DNA of 50,309 nucleotides from Streptomyces chilikensis. Lineage in GTDB: Bacteria; Actinomycetota; Actinomycetes; Streptomycetales; Streptomycetaceae. The number at the start of each line of letters is the position of its first letter. Position 1 is the stretch's first letter. Location of the stretch: positions 4,496,065 to 4,546,373 of the forward strand of contig NZ_LWCC02000005.1 in assembly GCF_001642695.1 (NCBI RefSeq), written 5' to 3'. A program made the position numbers and the translations under genes. Of this stretch, positions 16,778 to 26,792 are shown one piece after another. The notes under the pieces were generated by a model. The model did no database searches. It worked only from the letters and a program-made list of their open reading frames with translations, and was not told the DNA's origin.

Positions 16778-18061
16778 TCAGGTCGCCGTGACGAGCGCCG
16801 GGTCGGTCCGGGCGCGTCGGCGGCGGGTCACGCGGACGGAGAGGAGGGCCGCGCAGGCCACCAGCAGGGGCCAGGCCAGGTGGGGGCCGGAGAGGACCAG
16901 CAGGGCGAGGACCGCCACCAGGGCGGACCAGGCGGAGCGGCGGCCCCAACTGCCGCGGGGGAGCAGGCGGACGGCGGCGGCCACGCCGATGGCGTACACC
17001 ACGGAGAAGGAGGCCGCGGAGAACATGACCGCCGGCTGCGCGCCCGTTCCCGTGACGGCGACGGCGACCAGGGTGAGCAGGGCCAGGGCGGAGACGACCA
17101 GCAGGCTGCGGCGCGGGGTCTCGCCGGCCGTGCTGCCCCGGGCGAACCAGCGGGGCAGCGCGCCGTCCCGGCCGAGGGCGGCGCCGAGCTTGGCGGCGCC
17201 CGCGTAGTAGGTGTTCATGGTGCCGAAGGTGAGCAGCAGCGCGGCCACCGCGGCCAGCGGCCGTGAGCCCTCGCCCAGCCCGCGGGCCATGAGGTCGCCG
17301 AGCGGCGCTCCGGAGCGGGCCGCGCCGGCGCCGAGCACGGTGATGACGGCGAAGGCGGCCGCCAGGTAGACGACGCCGACGACGACGACGGCGGCCGCGG
17401 TGGAGCGCGGCAGGTCACGCTCGGGACGGCGGAACTCGCCCGCGAGGTGGGCGACCGCCTCCCAGCCCGCGAAGCAGAACACCAGCAGGGCCGCCGCCGG
17501 GCCGACGGCCGACCAGCCGTGCGGCGCGAACGGGCGCAGGTTGGCGGTGTCGGCGTGCGGGAGGGAGAACAGCACGGCGGCGGCGAGCAGGGCGAGCAGC
17601 AGGGCGAACAGGATCACCTGGAGCCGGACGCCGGTGGCGTTGACCGCCGTGACGACCGCCATCAGGGCGACGGCGGTGACGACGGTCGTGGCCGTTCCGC
17701 CGCCGAGCGCGGAGGAGACGTAGGAGCCGCCGAAGAGGGCGGCGGCCGTGGCGCCCGGCGGTATCGATAGGTAGAAGCACCATCCGGCGACCGTGGCGGC
17801 CCGCTCACCGAAGGCCAGCCGGGCGTAGGTGGACACCCCGCCGGCGTCGGCGTGGCGCGCCCCGAGGGCGGCGAAGGCGGCGGCCAGCGGCACGGAGAGG
17901 ACCACCAGGGCGGTCCAGGCCAGCAGGGAGGCGGGGCCGGCGATGTCCGCGGCGAGCGCGGGGAGGGCGATCACACCGGTGCCGAGCACGGCGCCCACGG
18001 AGAGGGCGGTGCCCTGCGCCGCGGTGAGCCGCCCGGCGGGGGAGGAGTCGGTCCGAGACAT
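16778..18061 (-). CDS. APC family amino acid permease
   Basis: This 427-residue membrane protein has about 12 hydrophobic segments. The first helices (TALSVGAVLGTGVIALPALAADIAGPASLLAW) carry the unwound GTGV substrate-binding motif of APC transporters. It is closest in style to the YjeH-like branch. ATG 18061 follows GGAGG by 8 nt. It is divergent from the GATase1/AraC regulator with about 70 nt between them, so that regulator may control it. Confidence 0.9.
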   Translation of the reverse strand: MSRTDSSPAGRLTAAQGTALSVGAVLGTGVIALPALAADIAGPASLLAWTALVVLSVPLAAAFAALGARHADAGGVSTYARLAFGERAATVAGWCFYLSIPPGATAAALFGGSYVSSALGGGTATTVVTAVALMAVVTAVNATGVRLQVILFALLLALLAAAVLFSLPHADTANLRPFAPHGWSAVGPAAALLVFCFAGWEAVAHLAGEFRRPERDLPRSTAAAVVVVGVVYLAAAFAVITVLGAGAARSGAPLGDLMARGLGEGSRPLAAVAALLLTFGTMNTYYAGAAKLGAALGRDGALPRWFARGSTAGETPRRSLLVVSALALLTLVAVAVTGTGAQPAVMFSAASFSVVYAIGVAAAVRLLPRGSWGRRSAWSALVAVLALLVLSGPHLAWPLLVACAALLSVRVTRRRRARTDPALVTAT

Positions 18062-18131
18062 GGGTCCAGCCTCCGGGCCGCCGCACCGCTTCACCAGTGG
18101 CGGAAAAGACCCCATGCGCTATGTTCCTGCC

Positions 18132-19187
18132 ATGAAGAACGGCACGAGCTCCTCCCGGCCCGCGGCGGGCCGGCGCCACGTGGTGGCGGTGGCGGTGACG
18201 GACGGCGCGGCCACCTTCGAACTCGCGGTCCCCTGCGAGGTGTTCGGGATCGACCGCAGCGACCTCGTCGACCCCTGGTACGAGCTGCGGCTCTGCGCCG
18301 CCGAGCCGGGGCCGCTGCGCACCCCGTCCGGTCTCACCCTGAGCACCCCGTACGGGCTCGACGACCTCGTGGAGGCGGACACCGTCGTGGTCGCCGCCTG
18401 CTCCCGCCGCGTCCAGCTCGACCCGCCTCCCGGCCTCCTCGCCGCGCTGCGTACCGCGCACGCGCGGGGGCGGCGGATCGTCTCGCTGTGCAGCGGCGCC
18501 TACCTGCTCGCCGCCGCCGGGCTGCTCGACGGGCGCCGCGCCACCACCCACTGGATGAGCGCGGTGGACTTCGCGCACCGCTTCCCCCGCGTCGCCTACG
18601 ACCCGTCCGTCCTCTACACCGAGGACGGCACGCTGCTGACCTCGGCCGGCACCGGTGCCGTCATCGACACCTGCCTGCACCTGGTGCGCCACGACCACGG
18701 TTCGGCCGTGGCCAACGAGGTCGCCCGGAGGATGGTGGTGCCCCCGCACCGGGAGGGCGGCCAGAGGCAGTACGCCGCACCGCTCCCGCCGCGCGCCCGC
18801 CGCGAGGAGGGCCTCGGCCCGGTGCTGGACTGGGCGCGCCGGCGGCTCCACGAACCGCTGACGGTGGCCGGACTGGCCCGCGAGGCGCACCTCAGCGAGC
18901 GCACCTTCGCGCGCCGCTTCCGGGACACGCTGGGCACCACACCGCTGCAGTGGATCCTGCAGGAACGGGTGCGACTGGCGCAGGAACTGCTGGAGACCAC
19001 CGACGACCCCGTGGAGTCGGTGGCCCGCCGGACCGGCTTCGGCAACGCGGCCAACCTGCGGCGCCACTTCGGCCGGCTGACCACGGTCTCCCCGCGGACG
19101 TACCGCCACGTGTTCCGGCACCGGTCCGCCGGACAGGACGCCGGCGCCTCGTCGCGCCCGGCGGCCTCGGCGGACCGCGGGCGGTGA
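18132..19187 (+). CDS. GlxA-like regulator: DJ-1/PfpI domain plus AraC helix-turn-helix
   Basis: This protein of about 351 residues has an N-terminal DJ-1/PfpI (class I amidotransferase-like) domain, with the nucleophile-elbow segment VSLCSGAYLLAAAGLL, and a C-terminal AraC domain with two helix-turn-helix units (VAGLAREAHLSERTFARRFRDTLG and VESVARRTGFGNAANLRRHFGR). Such proteins sense amino-acid or related metabolites and activate transport or catabolic genes. ATG 18132 lies 6 nt after a -10-like TATGTT (18120-18125), suggesting leaderless expression; in-frame ATG 18114 is the alternative. It is divergent from the amino-acid permease. Confidence 0.88.
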   Translation: MKNGTSSSRPAAGRRHVVAVAVTDGAATFELAVPCEVFGIDRSDLVDPWYELRLCAAEPGPLRTPSGLTLSTPYGLDDLVEADTVVVAACSRRVQLDPPPGLLAALRTAHARGRRIVSLCSGAYLLAAAGLLDGRRATTHWMSAVDFAHRFPRVAYDPSVLYTEDGTLLTSAGTGAVIDTCLHLVRHDHGSAVANEVARRMVVPPHREGGQRQYAAPLPPRARREEGLGPVLDWARRRLHEPLTVAGLAREAHLSERTFARRFRDTLGTTPLQWILQERVRLAQELLETTDDPVESVARRTGFGNAANLRRHFGRLTTVSPRTYRHVFRHRSAGQDAGASSRPAASADRGR

Positions 19188-19382
19188 GGCGGCCGGCGAG
19201 CGCGGCGGCGCCGGCCTGCGGCGTCGGCCGGTGACGGCGTCCGTGGCGGCCCGGGCGGGTCGTTCCCGCCGCCCGGCGAGCCCGCGGGGGTGAATGTTCC
19301 TTCCGCAGGTTTCGGACCCGGCCCCTGCGCTACCCGTGTGACCGACGAGCGTTTCGGCGAGCAGACGCAGCGAGGAGGACCG

Positions 19383-19577
19383 ATGTCGAATCCGCAGCAG
19401 CCCGAGATACGGCGCAGCGACAAGGGGGCGAGCACTCCGCAGGACAGCCAGTCCCGCAAGGCGGCGCAGCCCGGCCAGGAGGGCGGCGGCCACGCCCACG
19501 GCACGGACCGTGGGAACAAGGGCGGCGGCAAGGGCGGCGGTACGCCCCCCGAGCAGCAGCCGGACCACCCGGTCTGA
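19383..19577 (+). CDS. Small hydrophilic, disordered hypothetical protein
   Basis: This 64-residue protein is rich in Gly, Gln, Lys, Ser and Pro (GNKGGGKGGGTPPEQQPDHPV at the end) with no hydrophobic segment or known domain. A strong GAGGAGGA ribosome site lies 5 nt before ATG 19383. It is followed 29 nt later by a second small gene, so the two look like a pair. I do not recognise a function. Confidence 0.7.
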   Translation: MSNPQQPEIRRSDKGASTPQDSQSRKAAQPGQEGGGHAHGTDRGNKGGGKGGGTPPEQQPDHPV

Positions 19578-19606
19578 GCCCGCCCGCGGACATACGAGGA
19601 GTCACC

Positions 19607-19777
19607 GTGACCGTTCCCGAGGAGAACCGCCCCAAGACGACGTCCACGGACGACGTCATCGAGACGCCTGACGAAAGCACGTCCGACGCGCGGGACGCCG
19701 GCGCCACCGGGCGCACCATGCGGGAGGCGATGGAGGAAGCCGGACTCGGCCCGGACGACGTGCGCGACGAGACCTGA
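19607..19777 (+). CDS. Small acidic hypothetical protein
   Basis: A 56-residue acidic protein begins at GTG 19607 behind GAGGAG and ends just before a strong terminator. The sequence (ENRPKTTSTDDVIETPDES...GRTMREAMEEAGLGPDDVRDET) is hydrophilic, with a short helical REAMEEAGLGPDDV segment. It reads as the second gene of a bicistron with the 19383 gene. Function unknown. Confidence 0.65.
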   Translation: MTVPEENRPKTTSTDDVIETPDESTSDARDAGATGRTMREAMEEAGLGPDDVRDET

Positions 19778-19820
19778 CGCCGGCGGTCCCCGTCCGTACG
19801 CGGGCGGAAGCCGTCACCGG

Positions 19821-19857
19821 CGGAAGCGCCCGTGCCCGCCGGGCACGGGCGCTTCCG
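19821..19857. terminator. 17-bp hairpin terminator
   Basis: Perfect arms 19821-19837 and 19841-19857 around GCC lie 43 nt after the 19607 gene and before the convergent SDR gene, so they can serve both strands. Confidence 0.85.
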
Positions 19858-19918
19858 TGTGCGCGCGCACCGTCACGCCGGAGCCCTCGACGTCGACGGG
19901 GGCCCCGGCGTGATCGCG

Positions 19919-20758
19919 CTACTCCCGCGTCGGCTCAGTGGTCCGGTAGCGATGCGCCATGCGGGGACCGGAACCGTTGCGCACCTCGAGCTCCGCGGCT
20001 GCCAGCCGGGACACCGCTTCCGCGTCGGCGAGGCCGGGCACGCACACCACTTCGCCCGCCTCCAGTCCGGCGAGGGAGGCCGTGACCACGTCGGCCGGCG
20101 GCATGCCGCCCTCGTCGTGGATCCGGGCCTCGCCGCCGACCGGGGCGTCCCCGGCGCCCAGGTGGAACTCGGTCGCGGTGAGCCCGGGACAGACGACCTG
20201 GACGCGTAGGGGCGTGCCGGCGAGTTCGGCGGCCAGGGTCCTGGTGAAGACCACCGTGTACGCCTTGGTGCCCGCGTAGACGGCCCGCTCGGGGAGGGGG
20301 CCGGGCGGCAGAGCGCCGGCGTACGCCAGCAGCGAGGCCACGTTGACGACGGCGCCCCGGCCGCGCTCCAGCATGCCGGGGACCGCCGCGCGGGTGAGCG
20401 CCGTGAGGGCCACGACGTTCACCTCCAGCACCTTGCCCAGGAGTGCCGGAGCGACCTGGGCGAACGGTCCGTAGCCGTTGATGCCGGCGTTGTTCACGAG
20501 CAGGTCCACGTCACCGCCGGAGGCCCGCTCCGCCACCCGGGCCAGATCCGCCGGCCGGGCGAGGTCCGCCGCCAGCGTTTCGACCGCCCTCCCGGTCCCC
20601 TCACGCAGCTGTCCCGCGAGGGCGTCGAGCCGCTCGGCGCGCCGGGCGACCAGCACCAGGTCCCAGCCGCGTCCGGCCAGCTGGACGGCGTACTCCCTGC
20701 CGATCCCCGAGGAAGCCCCGGTCACCAGGGCCGTCCCGGATGCCTCGTGCGATGCCAT
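19919..20758 (-). CDS. SDR family NAD(P)-dependent oxidoreductase
   Basis: This 279-residue classical short-chain dehydrogenase has TGASSGIG (13-20), NNAG (89-92), and catalytic Ser142, Tyr161 and Lys165 (YAGTK). The ALTRAAVPGMLERGRGAVVNVAS and LRVQVVCPGLTATEF segments are typical of the subgroup annotated as broad-specificity reductases. ATG 20758 has GAAGGGA 8 nt upstream. It is monocistronic; the substrate cannot be read from sequence. Confidence 0.9.
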   Translation of the reverse strand: MASHEASGTALVTGASSGIGREYAVQLAGRGWDLVLVARRAERLDALAGQLREGTGRAVETLAADLARPADLARVAERASGGDVDLLVNNAGINGYGPFAQVAPALLGKVLEVNVVALTALTRAAVPGMLERGRGAVVNVASLLAYAGALPPGPLPERAVYAGTKAYTVVFTRTLAAELAGTPLRVQVVCPGLTATEFHLGAGDAPVGGEARIHDEGGMPPADVVTASLAGLEAGEVVCVPGLADAEAVSRLAAAELEVRNGSGPRMAHRYRTTEPTRE

Positions 20759-21007
20759 GCGCCCGATCCCTTCCGCCGCCGGGCCGGACCGCTCGACGGG
20801 CGGTCTCCGCGGCCGTTCCGCGATCACCCGCCGGGTGTCCGACGCCCCGCGGGCGAAACGCCCCGGAACCGGCACCGACGCGGCGCCTTCTTCTCCGAGG
20901 CGGCACGAACCGGAATCCGGGTAAACGGGAGGCCATGCCGACCCCCTCCCACGGGCAGCGCGGGAGGAGGCCGGCTCGTCCCACCGGGTGAGGAGCAGGA
21001 GGACCGG

Positions 21008-22042
21008 ATGCGTCTGTCCCACAGTCGTCCCACGGATCCGGGGTACCGCCGTCGGCGACACGGGCGCGGCTTCCGGTACCTCGACGCCCAGGGGGATCCG
21101 GTGCGCGATCCCGCGGAGCTGGACCGGATCCGGGCGCTGGCCGTACCGCCGGCCTGGCGCGACGTGTGGATCTGCGCCCGGGCCAACGGGCACCTGCAAG
21201 CCGTGGGCACCGACGCCGCCGGACGCCGCCAGTACCTGTACCACCCCCGGTTCCGCGCCCAGCAGGAGCAGGCCAAGCACGAACACGTGCTCGATGTCGC
21301 CGAGGTCCTCCCGGCGGTGCGGGAGGCCGTCGAGGGGCACCTGGGCGACCGGGGACTGACCCGGCAGCGCGTCCTGGCCACCGCCGTACGCCTGCTCGAC
21401 CTGGGGTTCTTCCGCATCGGCAGCGACCGTTACGCCGAACTCAACAACAGTTACGGCCTGACGACGCTGCTCATCGAGCACTCCCGCTGCCGGGCCGGCG
21501 CGGTCCTGTTCACCTACACCGGCAAGCACGGCAGGGAAATCGTCCGGACGACCGCGGATCCCGCCGTCTGCCGCAGCCTCAACGCGCTGCGGCGGCGGCG
21601 GGGCGGCGGCGACCGGCTCCTGGCGTACTGGGAGGGGCGCCGATGGCACGACGTGAGCGGTGAGGAGGTCAACGCGTACCTCAAGGAGCTGGCCGGCCTC
21701 GAGATCACCGCGAAGGACTTCCGCACCTGGCACGCCACGGTCATGGCCGCCGTGGCCCTGGCCGTCTCCCGCTCCGTCACGCGCAGCGAGACCGCCCGGC
21801 GCCGGGCCGTCGCCCGGGCGGTGCGCGAGGTGGCCGGGTACCTCGGCAACACGCCCGCGGTCTGCCGCGCCTCCTACATCAATCCACGGGTGATCGAGTT
21901 GTACGAGGAAGGCGTGACCATCGCCTCCGTGCTGCCCCGCCTCGGCGACGGGGGCGCGCCCGGCATCCCCGCCACCCACGGGCCCGCCGAACGGGCCGTG
22001 CTGCGCATGCTGCGCGACGGGCGTCCACCCGCGGCCGGGTAG
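21008..22042 (+). CDS. DNA topoisomerase IB (poxvirus type)
   Basis: This 344-residue enzyme relaxes supercoils through a 3'-phosphotyrosine intermediate. N-terminal substrate-grip domain: PGYRRRRHGRGFRYLDAQG through ALAVPPAWRDVWICARANGHLQAVGTDAAGRRQYLYH. Catalytic domain: FRIGSDRYAELNNSYGLTTL, FTYTGKHG, KDFRTWHAT, and nucleophile Tyr290 in RASYINPRVIELY. Length and motifs match bacterial TopIB proteins. ATG 21008 follows AGGAGG by 5 nt. It lies alone, directly upstream of the truncated conservon. Confidence 0.94.
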   Translation: MRLSHSRPTDPGYRRRRHGRGFRYLDAQGDPVRDPAELDRIRALAVPPAWRDVWICARANGHLQAVGTDAAGRRQYLYHPRFRAQQEQAKHEHVLDVAEVLPAVREAVEGHLGDRGLTRQRVLATAVRLLDLGFFRIGSDRYAELNNSYGLTTLLIEHSRCRAGAVLFTYTGKHGREIVRTTADPAVCRSLNALRRRRGGGDRLLAYWEGRRWHDVSGEEVNAYLKELAGLEITAKDFRTWHATVMAAVALAVSRSVTRSETARRRAVARAVREVAGYLGNTPAVCRASYINPRVIELYEEGVTIASVLPRLGDGGAPGIPATHGPAERAVLRMLRDGRPPAAG

Positions 22043-22208
22043 GGCCGGCCCCGCGCGGCGTGCGGCCCGGGAGGCCTTCGGCCCGGTCGGGACGGGGTCC
22101 GGCGCCGCGCCTGCGGTCGCGGCGCGGCCGGACGGCCCCGCCCCGTCGTGGGCCGGTGGCGCCCCCCAGGGGAGCCCGCACGGAACGGCCGGCGGCGGCA
22201 CGGCGGTC

Positions 22209-23165
22209 GTGCCCGGGCCGCGGCCGGAAGGAGCCGGGAACGACGGGGCCGCGGCCGGCACGGCGGTCCGTGCGGAGGCGCGGCCCGCGCCCGAGGACCT
22301 TCCCGCCGCTTCGACGCCGACATCGACGCCGACGCCGACCGCGACGCCCTCCTCGCGAGCCGGGAGCGGCGCCGCACCGTCCGGCGGGACGGCCGACCCC
22401 ACCCTGCTCCTCACCCCGCCCGCCGGGCCCTCGGCCGGCGGCGTGCTCCCCGGACCGGCTGTCCGGCACACGCCGCGGGACGCGCCCGAAGGAGAGACCC
22501 GGCGCCCGGCCGCGCCCCGAGCGGGTTCCCCGTGCGCGTCCGCCGCCCCCGAGGGCACGGCAGGGTACGCGCCCGGCGGTCCCGAGGCGGACCACCCGTA
22601 CCGGCCGGTCCCCGGCGCCATGCCCGAGGCGTGGCGGCAGACGGACCGGGGAGCGGGGGAGACCGTGCCGCCGGTGCCGTCACCCAGCGCGGCCGAGCCC
22701 ACCGCGGGCCCTCCGTACCGGGCACCGCTTCCGGTGCGGGAAGACACCGGGCCCCCGACGCCCGCGGGCGCGCTGCCCGGCTTCCCGCCCGCCTCCCGAC
22801 CGCCCGCCTCCCGACCGCCGGCCCCCGGCCCGGCGGACTCCAGCGCCCCCGCCGTCCACCCCGGCGCACCGGGCGGGTCCGCCGCCGACGCGACCGCGTC
22901 CAGGCCCCGGCTGCCCCGCCGCCTGGCCCAGTCGCATCTGGCGCCGCAGCTGAGGTCCGGTCCCGCCCCACGCCCCGAACAGGCCCACGGCGAGGAGACC
23001 GGACACGACCCGCACCTGATGGCGGCCTTCCGCCGCGGCGTCGGGCTGGCCGAGGCGCGCGACGACGAGGACCGCCGCTTCGAGCGGCACCGCCCCGGCA
23101 ACCGCCACGGCGAGGAGGGCCACCTCCCGGACCGGTACCGCGAGAACCCCGCCGACCGGGGATGA
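22209..23165 (+). pseudogene. Detached C-terminal tail of a conservon sensor kinase (CvnA-like)
   Basis: The frame is open from 21894 to 23165 (GTG 22209 as nominal start) and encodes a Pro/Ala/Gly-rich disordered region followed by a conserved end: LPRRLAQSHLAPQLRSG...HDPHLMAAFRRG. This LPRR-x-x-Q-x-x-LAPQLR block followed by a MAAF/Y-R-x-G helix is how CvnA histidine kinases of Streptomyces conservons end. No HAMP, dimerisation or HATPase segment lies upstream; topoisomerase IB occupies that space. It is followed by cvnB and cvnC in the normal order. It is therefore most likely a remnant left by deletion of the kinase body, although a separate expressed protein cannot be excluded. Confidence 0.6.
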
Positions 23166-23266
23166 GCCGCGCCGGGACGACCCCGGCCCCCGGACCCGGC
23201 CATCCCCGCGCCACCCCTCATCCCCGCACCCACCCCCGTCCCCACACCCCTTGGAGTCGAACCACC

Positions 23267-23758
23267 ATGGCGAGCGATACGCACACCGACCGGACGGCCA
23301 CCGCGGCCGCGGCAGCCGACGAGGCCGGCCTCGACTGGCTGCTGGACGGCCTCGTCCGGCGCGTGCCGCACACCCGGAGTGCCGTGCTCCTGTCCTGCGA
23401 CGGCCTGGTCCGGTCCGCGCACGGCCTGGACGCGGAGGGCGCCGACCACATGGCGGCGCTCGCCTCCGGCCTGTACTCCCTGGGCCGCAGCGCGGGCGTC
23501 GCCTTCGACGACGGCGGCGACGTCCGCCAGGTGGTCGTCGAACTCTCCTCCGCCCTGCTGTTCGTCACCACCGCCGGCTCCGGCACCTGCCTCGCCGTGC
23601 TGGCCGACCGGACCGCCGACGCGGCGGTGCTCGGCTACGAGATGGCGATGCTGGTCAAGAGCGTGCGCCCGTACCTGACGACGGCCCCCCGGCACGCCGC
23701 CGCGTACCCGCCCGCGCCGCAGGCCGCGGCGCCCGAGCCGGCGGTGACCCGGCGTTGA
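23267..23758 (+). CDS. Roadblock/LC7 domain protein (CvnB-type)
   Basis: This 163-residue protein is a roadblock/LC7 domain (LDWLLDGLVRRVPHTRSAVLLSCDGLVRSA...HMAALASGLYSLGRSAG...VVVELSSALLFVTTAGSGTCLAVLA) with an Ala/Pro tail. In conservons it works with DUF742 and a Ras-like GTPase on a membrane-associated switch. Its stop overlaps the TTG start of the DUF742 gene (TTGA), so they are translationally coupled. The GTPase partner (CvnD) is missing here. Confidence 0.92.
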   Translation: MASDTHTDRTATAAAAADEAGLDWLLDGLVRRVPHTRSAVLLSCDGLVRSAHGLDAEGADHMAALASGLYSLGRSAGVAFDDGGDVRQVVVELSSALLFVTTAGSGTCLAVLADRTADAAVLGYEMAMLVKSVRPYLTTAPRHAAAYPPAPQAAAPEPAVTRR

Positions 23759-24132
23759 TCACCGCGGCGGCCGACGACGGGCCCTGGCTCGACGAGCAGG
23801 CCGGCCGGCTGGTGCGGCCCTACACGGTCAGCAACGGCCGGACCCGGCCCACCGCCGACCTCGACCTGCTCACCCACGTCACGGCGGCCGGCCGCCCGGC
23901 GACCGGCCACCCCGGTCCCGAGCACGCCCGGGCGCTCGCCCTCGCCCGGGCGCCCGTGACCGTCGCCGAACTCGCCGCCCGGCTCCGGCTGCCGGTGGCC
24001 GTCACCAAGGTGGTGGTCTCCGACCTCGTCGAGGCCGGGCTGGTCCTCGCCGAGGCGCCGTCCTACCAGCACGCCCCCACCGACCCGGCCGTGCTGCGGC
24101 AGGTCCGCGACGAACTGCGGCGACGCCTGTGA
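23755..24132 (+). CDS. DUF742 protein (CvnC-type)
   Basis: This 125-residue protein has the DUF742 winged-helix pattern: GRLVRPYTVSNGRTRPTADLDLLTHVTA near the start, then ALALARAPVTVAELAARLRLPVAVTKVVVSDLVEAGLVLA. The TTG start at 23755 is chosen because it overlaps the cvnB stop and gives the family's usual length; no ATG or GTG lies in frame upstream. Normally a CvnD GTPase gene follows, but tdh is next. Confidence 0.88.
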   Translation: MITAAADDGPWLDEQAGRLVRPYTVSNGRTRPTADLDLLTHVTAAGRPATGHPGPEHARALALARAPVTVAELAARLRLPVAVTKVVVSDLVEAGLVLAEAPSYQHAPTDPAVLRQVRDELRRRL

Positions 24133-24189
24133 CGGCGCCCGCAGGCGGCCCAAGATCCCTGCCTGAAGGAATCCTGAGGTGGCGCTTAA

Positions 24190-24251
24190 GAAAACCTCGA
24201 TGGACCCGGACACCCGGGATGCGGCATTTTCTCAGAGGTAACCCCACCTCT
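24190..24251 (+). promoter_or_regulatory. Nested inverted repeats in the tdh upstream region
   Basis: Relative to its neighbours this stretch is AT-rich. AGAAAA (24190-24195) pairs with TTTTCT further on, enclosing CCCGG/CCGGG; a second repeat AGAGGT-AACCCC-ACCTCT occupies 24234-24251. It may be a promoter or operator region, or an RNA leader for tdh-kbl. No known riboswitch class is recognisable. Confidence 0.35.
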
Positions 24252-24315
24252 TCTCCCGTTCCGGGGCGGCCTCGCCGTGCCCGGGAACGGGAACGCACGC
24301 ACAGGAGCCGCATCG

Positions 24316-25344
24316 GTGAAGGCGCTGGTCAAGGAGAAGGCGGAGCCGGGCCTCCGGCTCATGGACGTCCCGGAGCCCGTGATCGGCCCCGGCGACGTGC
24401 TGATCAAGGTGCTGCGCACCGGCATCTGCGGCACCGACCTGCACATCCGCGCCTGGGACGGCTGGGCCCAGCAGGCGATCAGCACCCCCCTGGTCGTGGG
24501 GCACGAGTTCGTCGGCGAGGTCGTCGAGACCGGCCGCGACGTCGGCGAGATCAAGCCCGGCGACCGGGTCAGCGGCGAGGGCCACCTGGTCTGCGGCAGG
24601 TGCCGCAACTGCCTGGCCGGCCGCCGCCACCTGTGCCGCGCCACCGTCGGCCTCGGCGTCGGCCGCGACGGCGCCTTCGCCGAGTACGTCGCGCTGCCCG
24701 CCACCAACGTCTGGGTGCACCGGGTCCCCGTCGACCTCGACGTCGCCGCGATCTTCGACCCGTTCGGCAACGCCGTGCACACCGCGCTGTCGTTCCCGCT
24801 GGTCAACGAGGACGTGCTGATCACCGGCGCCGGCCCGATCGGCCTGATGGCCGCCGCCGTCGCCAAGCACGCCGGCGCGCGCAACGTCGTCGTCACCGAC
24901 GTCAGCGACGAACGCCTGGAACTCGCCCGCAAGATCGGCGCCGACCTCGCCCTCAACGTGGCGCGGACGACCATCGCCGACGGCCAGCGCGAGCTCGGTC
25001 TGCGCGAGGGCTTCGACATCGGCCTGGAGATGTCCGGCCAGGCCGCCGCGATGCGCGAGATGATCGCCAACATGACGCACGGCGGCCGGATCGCCATGCT
25101 CGGCCTGCCCTCCGAGGAGTTCCCGGTCGACTGGTCCCGCATCGTCACCTCGATGCTCACCGTCAAGGGCATCTACGGCCGCGAGATGTTCGAGACCTGG
25201 TACGCCATGTCCGTGCTCCTGGAGAACGGTCTCGACCTCGCCCCGGTGATCACCGGGCGCTACGACCACCGCGACTTCGAGGCGGCCTTCGCCGACGCCG
25301 CCAGCGGCAAGGGCGGCAAGGTCATCCTCGACTGGACCGCCTGA
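24316..25344 (+). CDS. tdh: L-threonine 3-dehydrogenase
   Basis: This 342-residue zinc-dependent medium-chain dehydrogenase oxidises threonine to 2-amino-3-ketobutyrate with NAD. Catalytic zinc ligands: Cys38 (GICGTDLH), His63-Glu64. The structural zinc site is Cys93, Cys96, Cys99 and Cys107. Rossmann motif GAGPIG at 171-176, with [12 protein letters not shown] downstream. Length equals the E. coli enzyme to within one residue. GTG 24316 has AGGAG 8 nt upstream. It is followed 48 nt later by kbl, which uses its product; together they make glycine and acetyl-CoA from threonine. Confidence 0.95.
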   Translation: MKALVKEKAEPGLRLMDVPEPVIGPGDVLIKVLRTGICGTDLHIRAWDGWAQQAISTPLVVGHEFVGEVVETGRDVGEIKPGDRVSGEGHLVCGRCRNCLAGRRHLCRATVGLGVGRDGAFAEYVALPATNVWVHRVPVDLDVAAIFDPFGNAVHTALSFPLVNEDVLITGAGPIGLMAAAVAKHAGARNVVVTDVSDERLELARKIGADLALNVARTTIADGQRELGLREGFDIGLEMSGQAAAMREMIANMTHGGRIAMLGLPSEEFPVDWSRIVTSMLTVKGIYGREMFETWYAMSVLLENGLDLAPVITGRYDHRDFEAAFADAASGKGGKVILDWTA

Positions 25345-25392
25345 CCCGCCGCCCGGCCCGTCCGCCGTCCGTAACCACATCTGGAGCCCCTG

Positions 25393-26586
<1,194 letters not shown>

Positions 26587-26597
26587 CGTCCCGCCGA

Positions 26598-26627
26598 CCC
26601 GCCCCGGGCCGCACCGCCCGGGGCGGG
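26598..26627 (+). terminator. Hairpin after kbl
   Basis: 12-bp perfect arms 26598-26609 and 26616-26627 with a 6-nt loop lie 12 nt past the kbl stop. Confidence 0.7.
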
Positions 26628-26792
26628 CTGCCGAAGGCGCTCCGCCACGGCCGGACTGTCCGGGACACCCCCGCCGACGCCGCTCCGCCCGGGCGGAACG
26701 GCCGAAGGCGCGGCCGTGACGGGCGCCACCCCGGCGGGTGAACAGCGGCGGCACGGTGACCGGCACCCGCGGTGAGCTGAGACAATGGCCTG

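Noticed and set aside
19919-23695. A single open frame of 1258 codons on the minus strand
   Set aside because: Only the last 279 codons (from ATG 20758) have SDR motifs and a ribosome site; the rest is antisense to topoisomerase IB and the conservon genes, an open frame caused by high GC.
24190-24315. Glycine or other known riboswitch before tdh
   Set aside because: No recognisable conserved core of any riboswitch class; only inverted repeats are visible.
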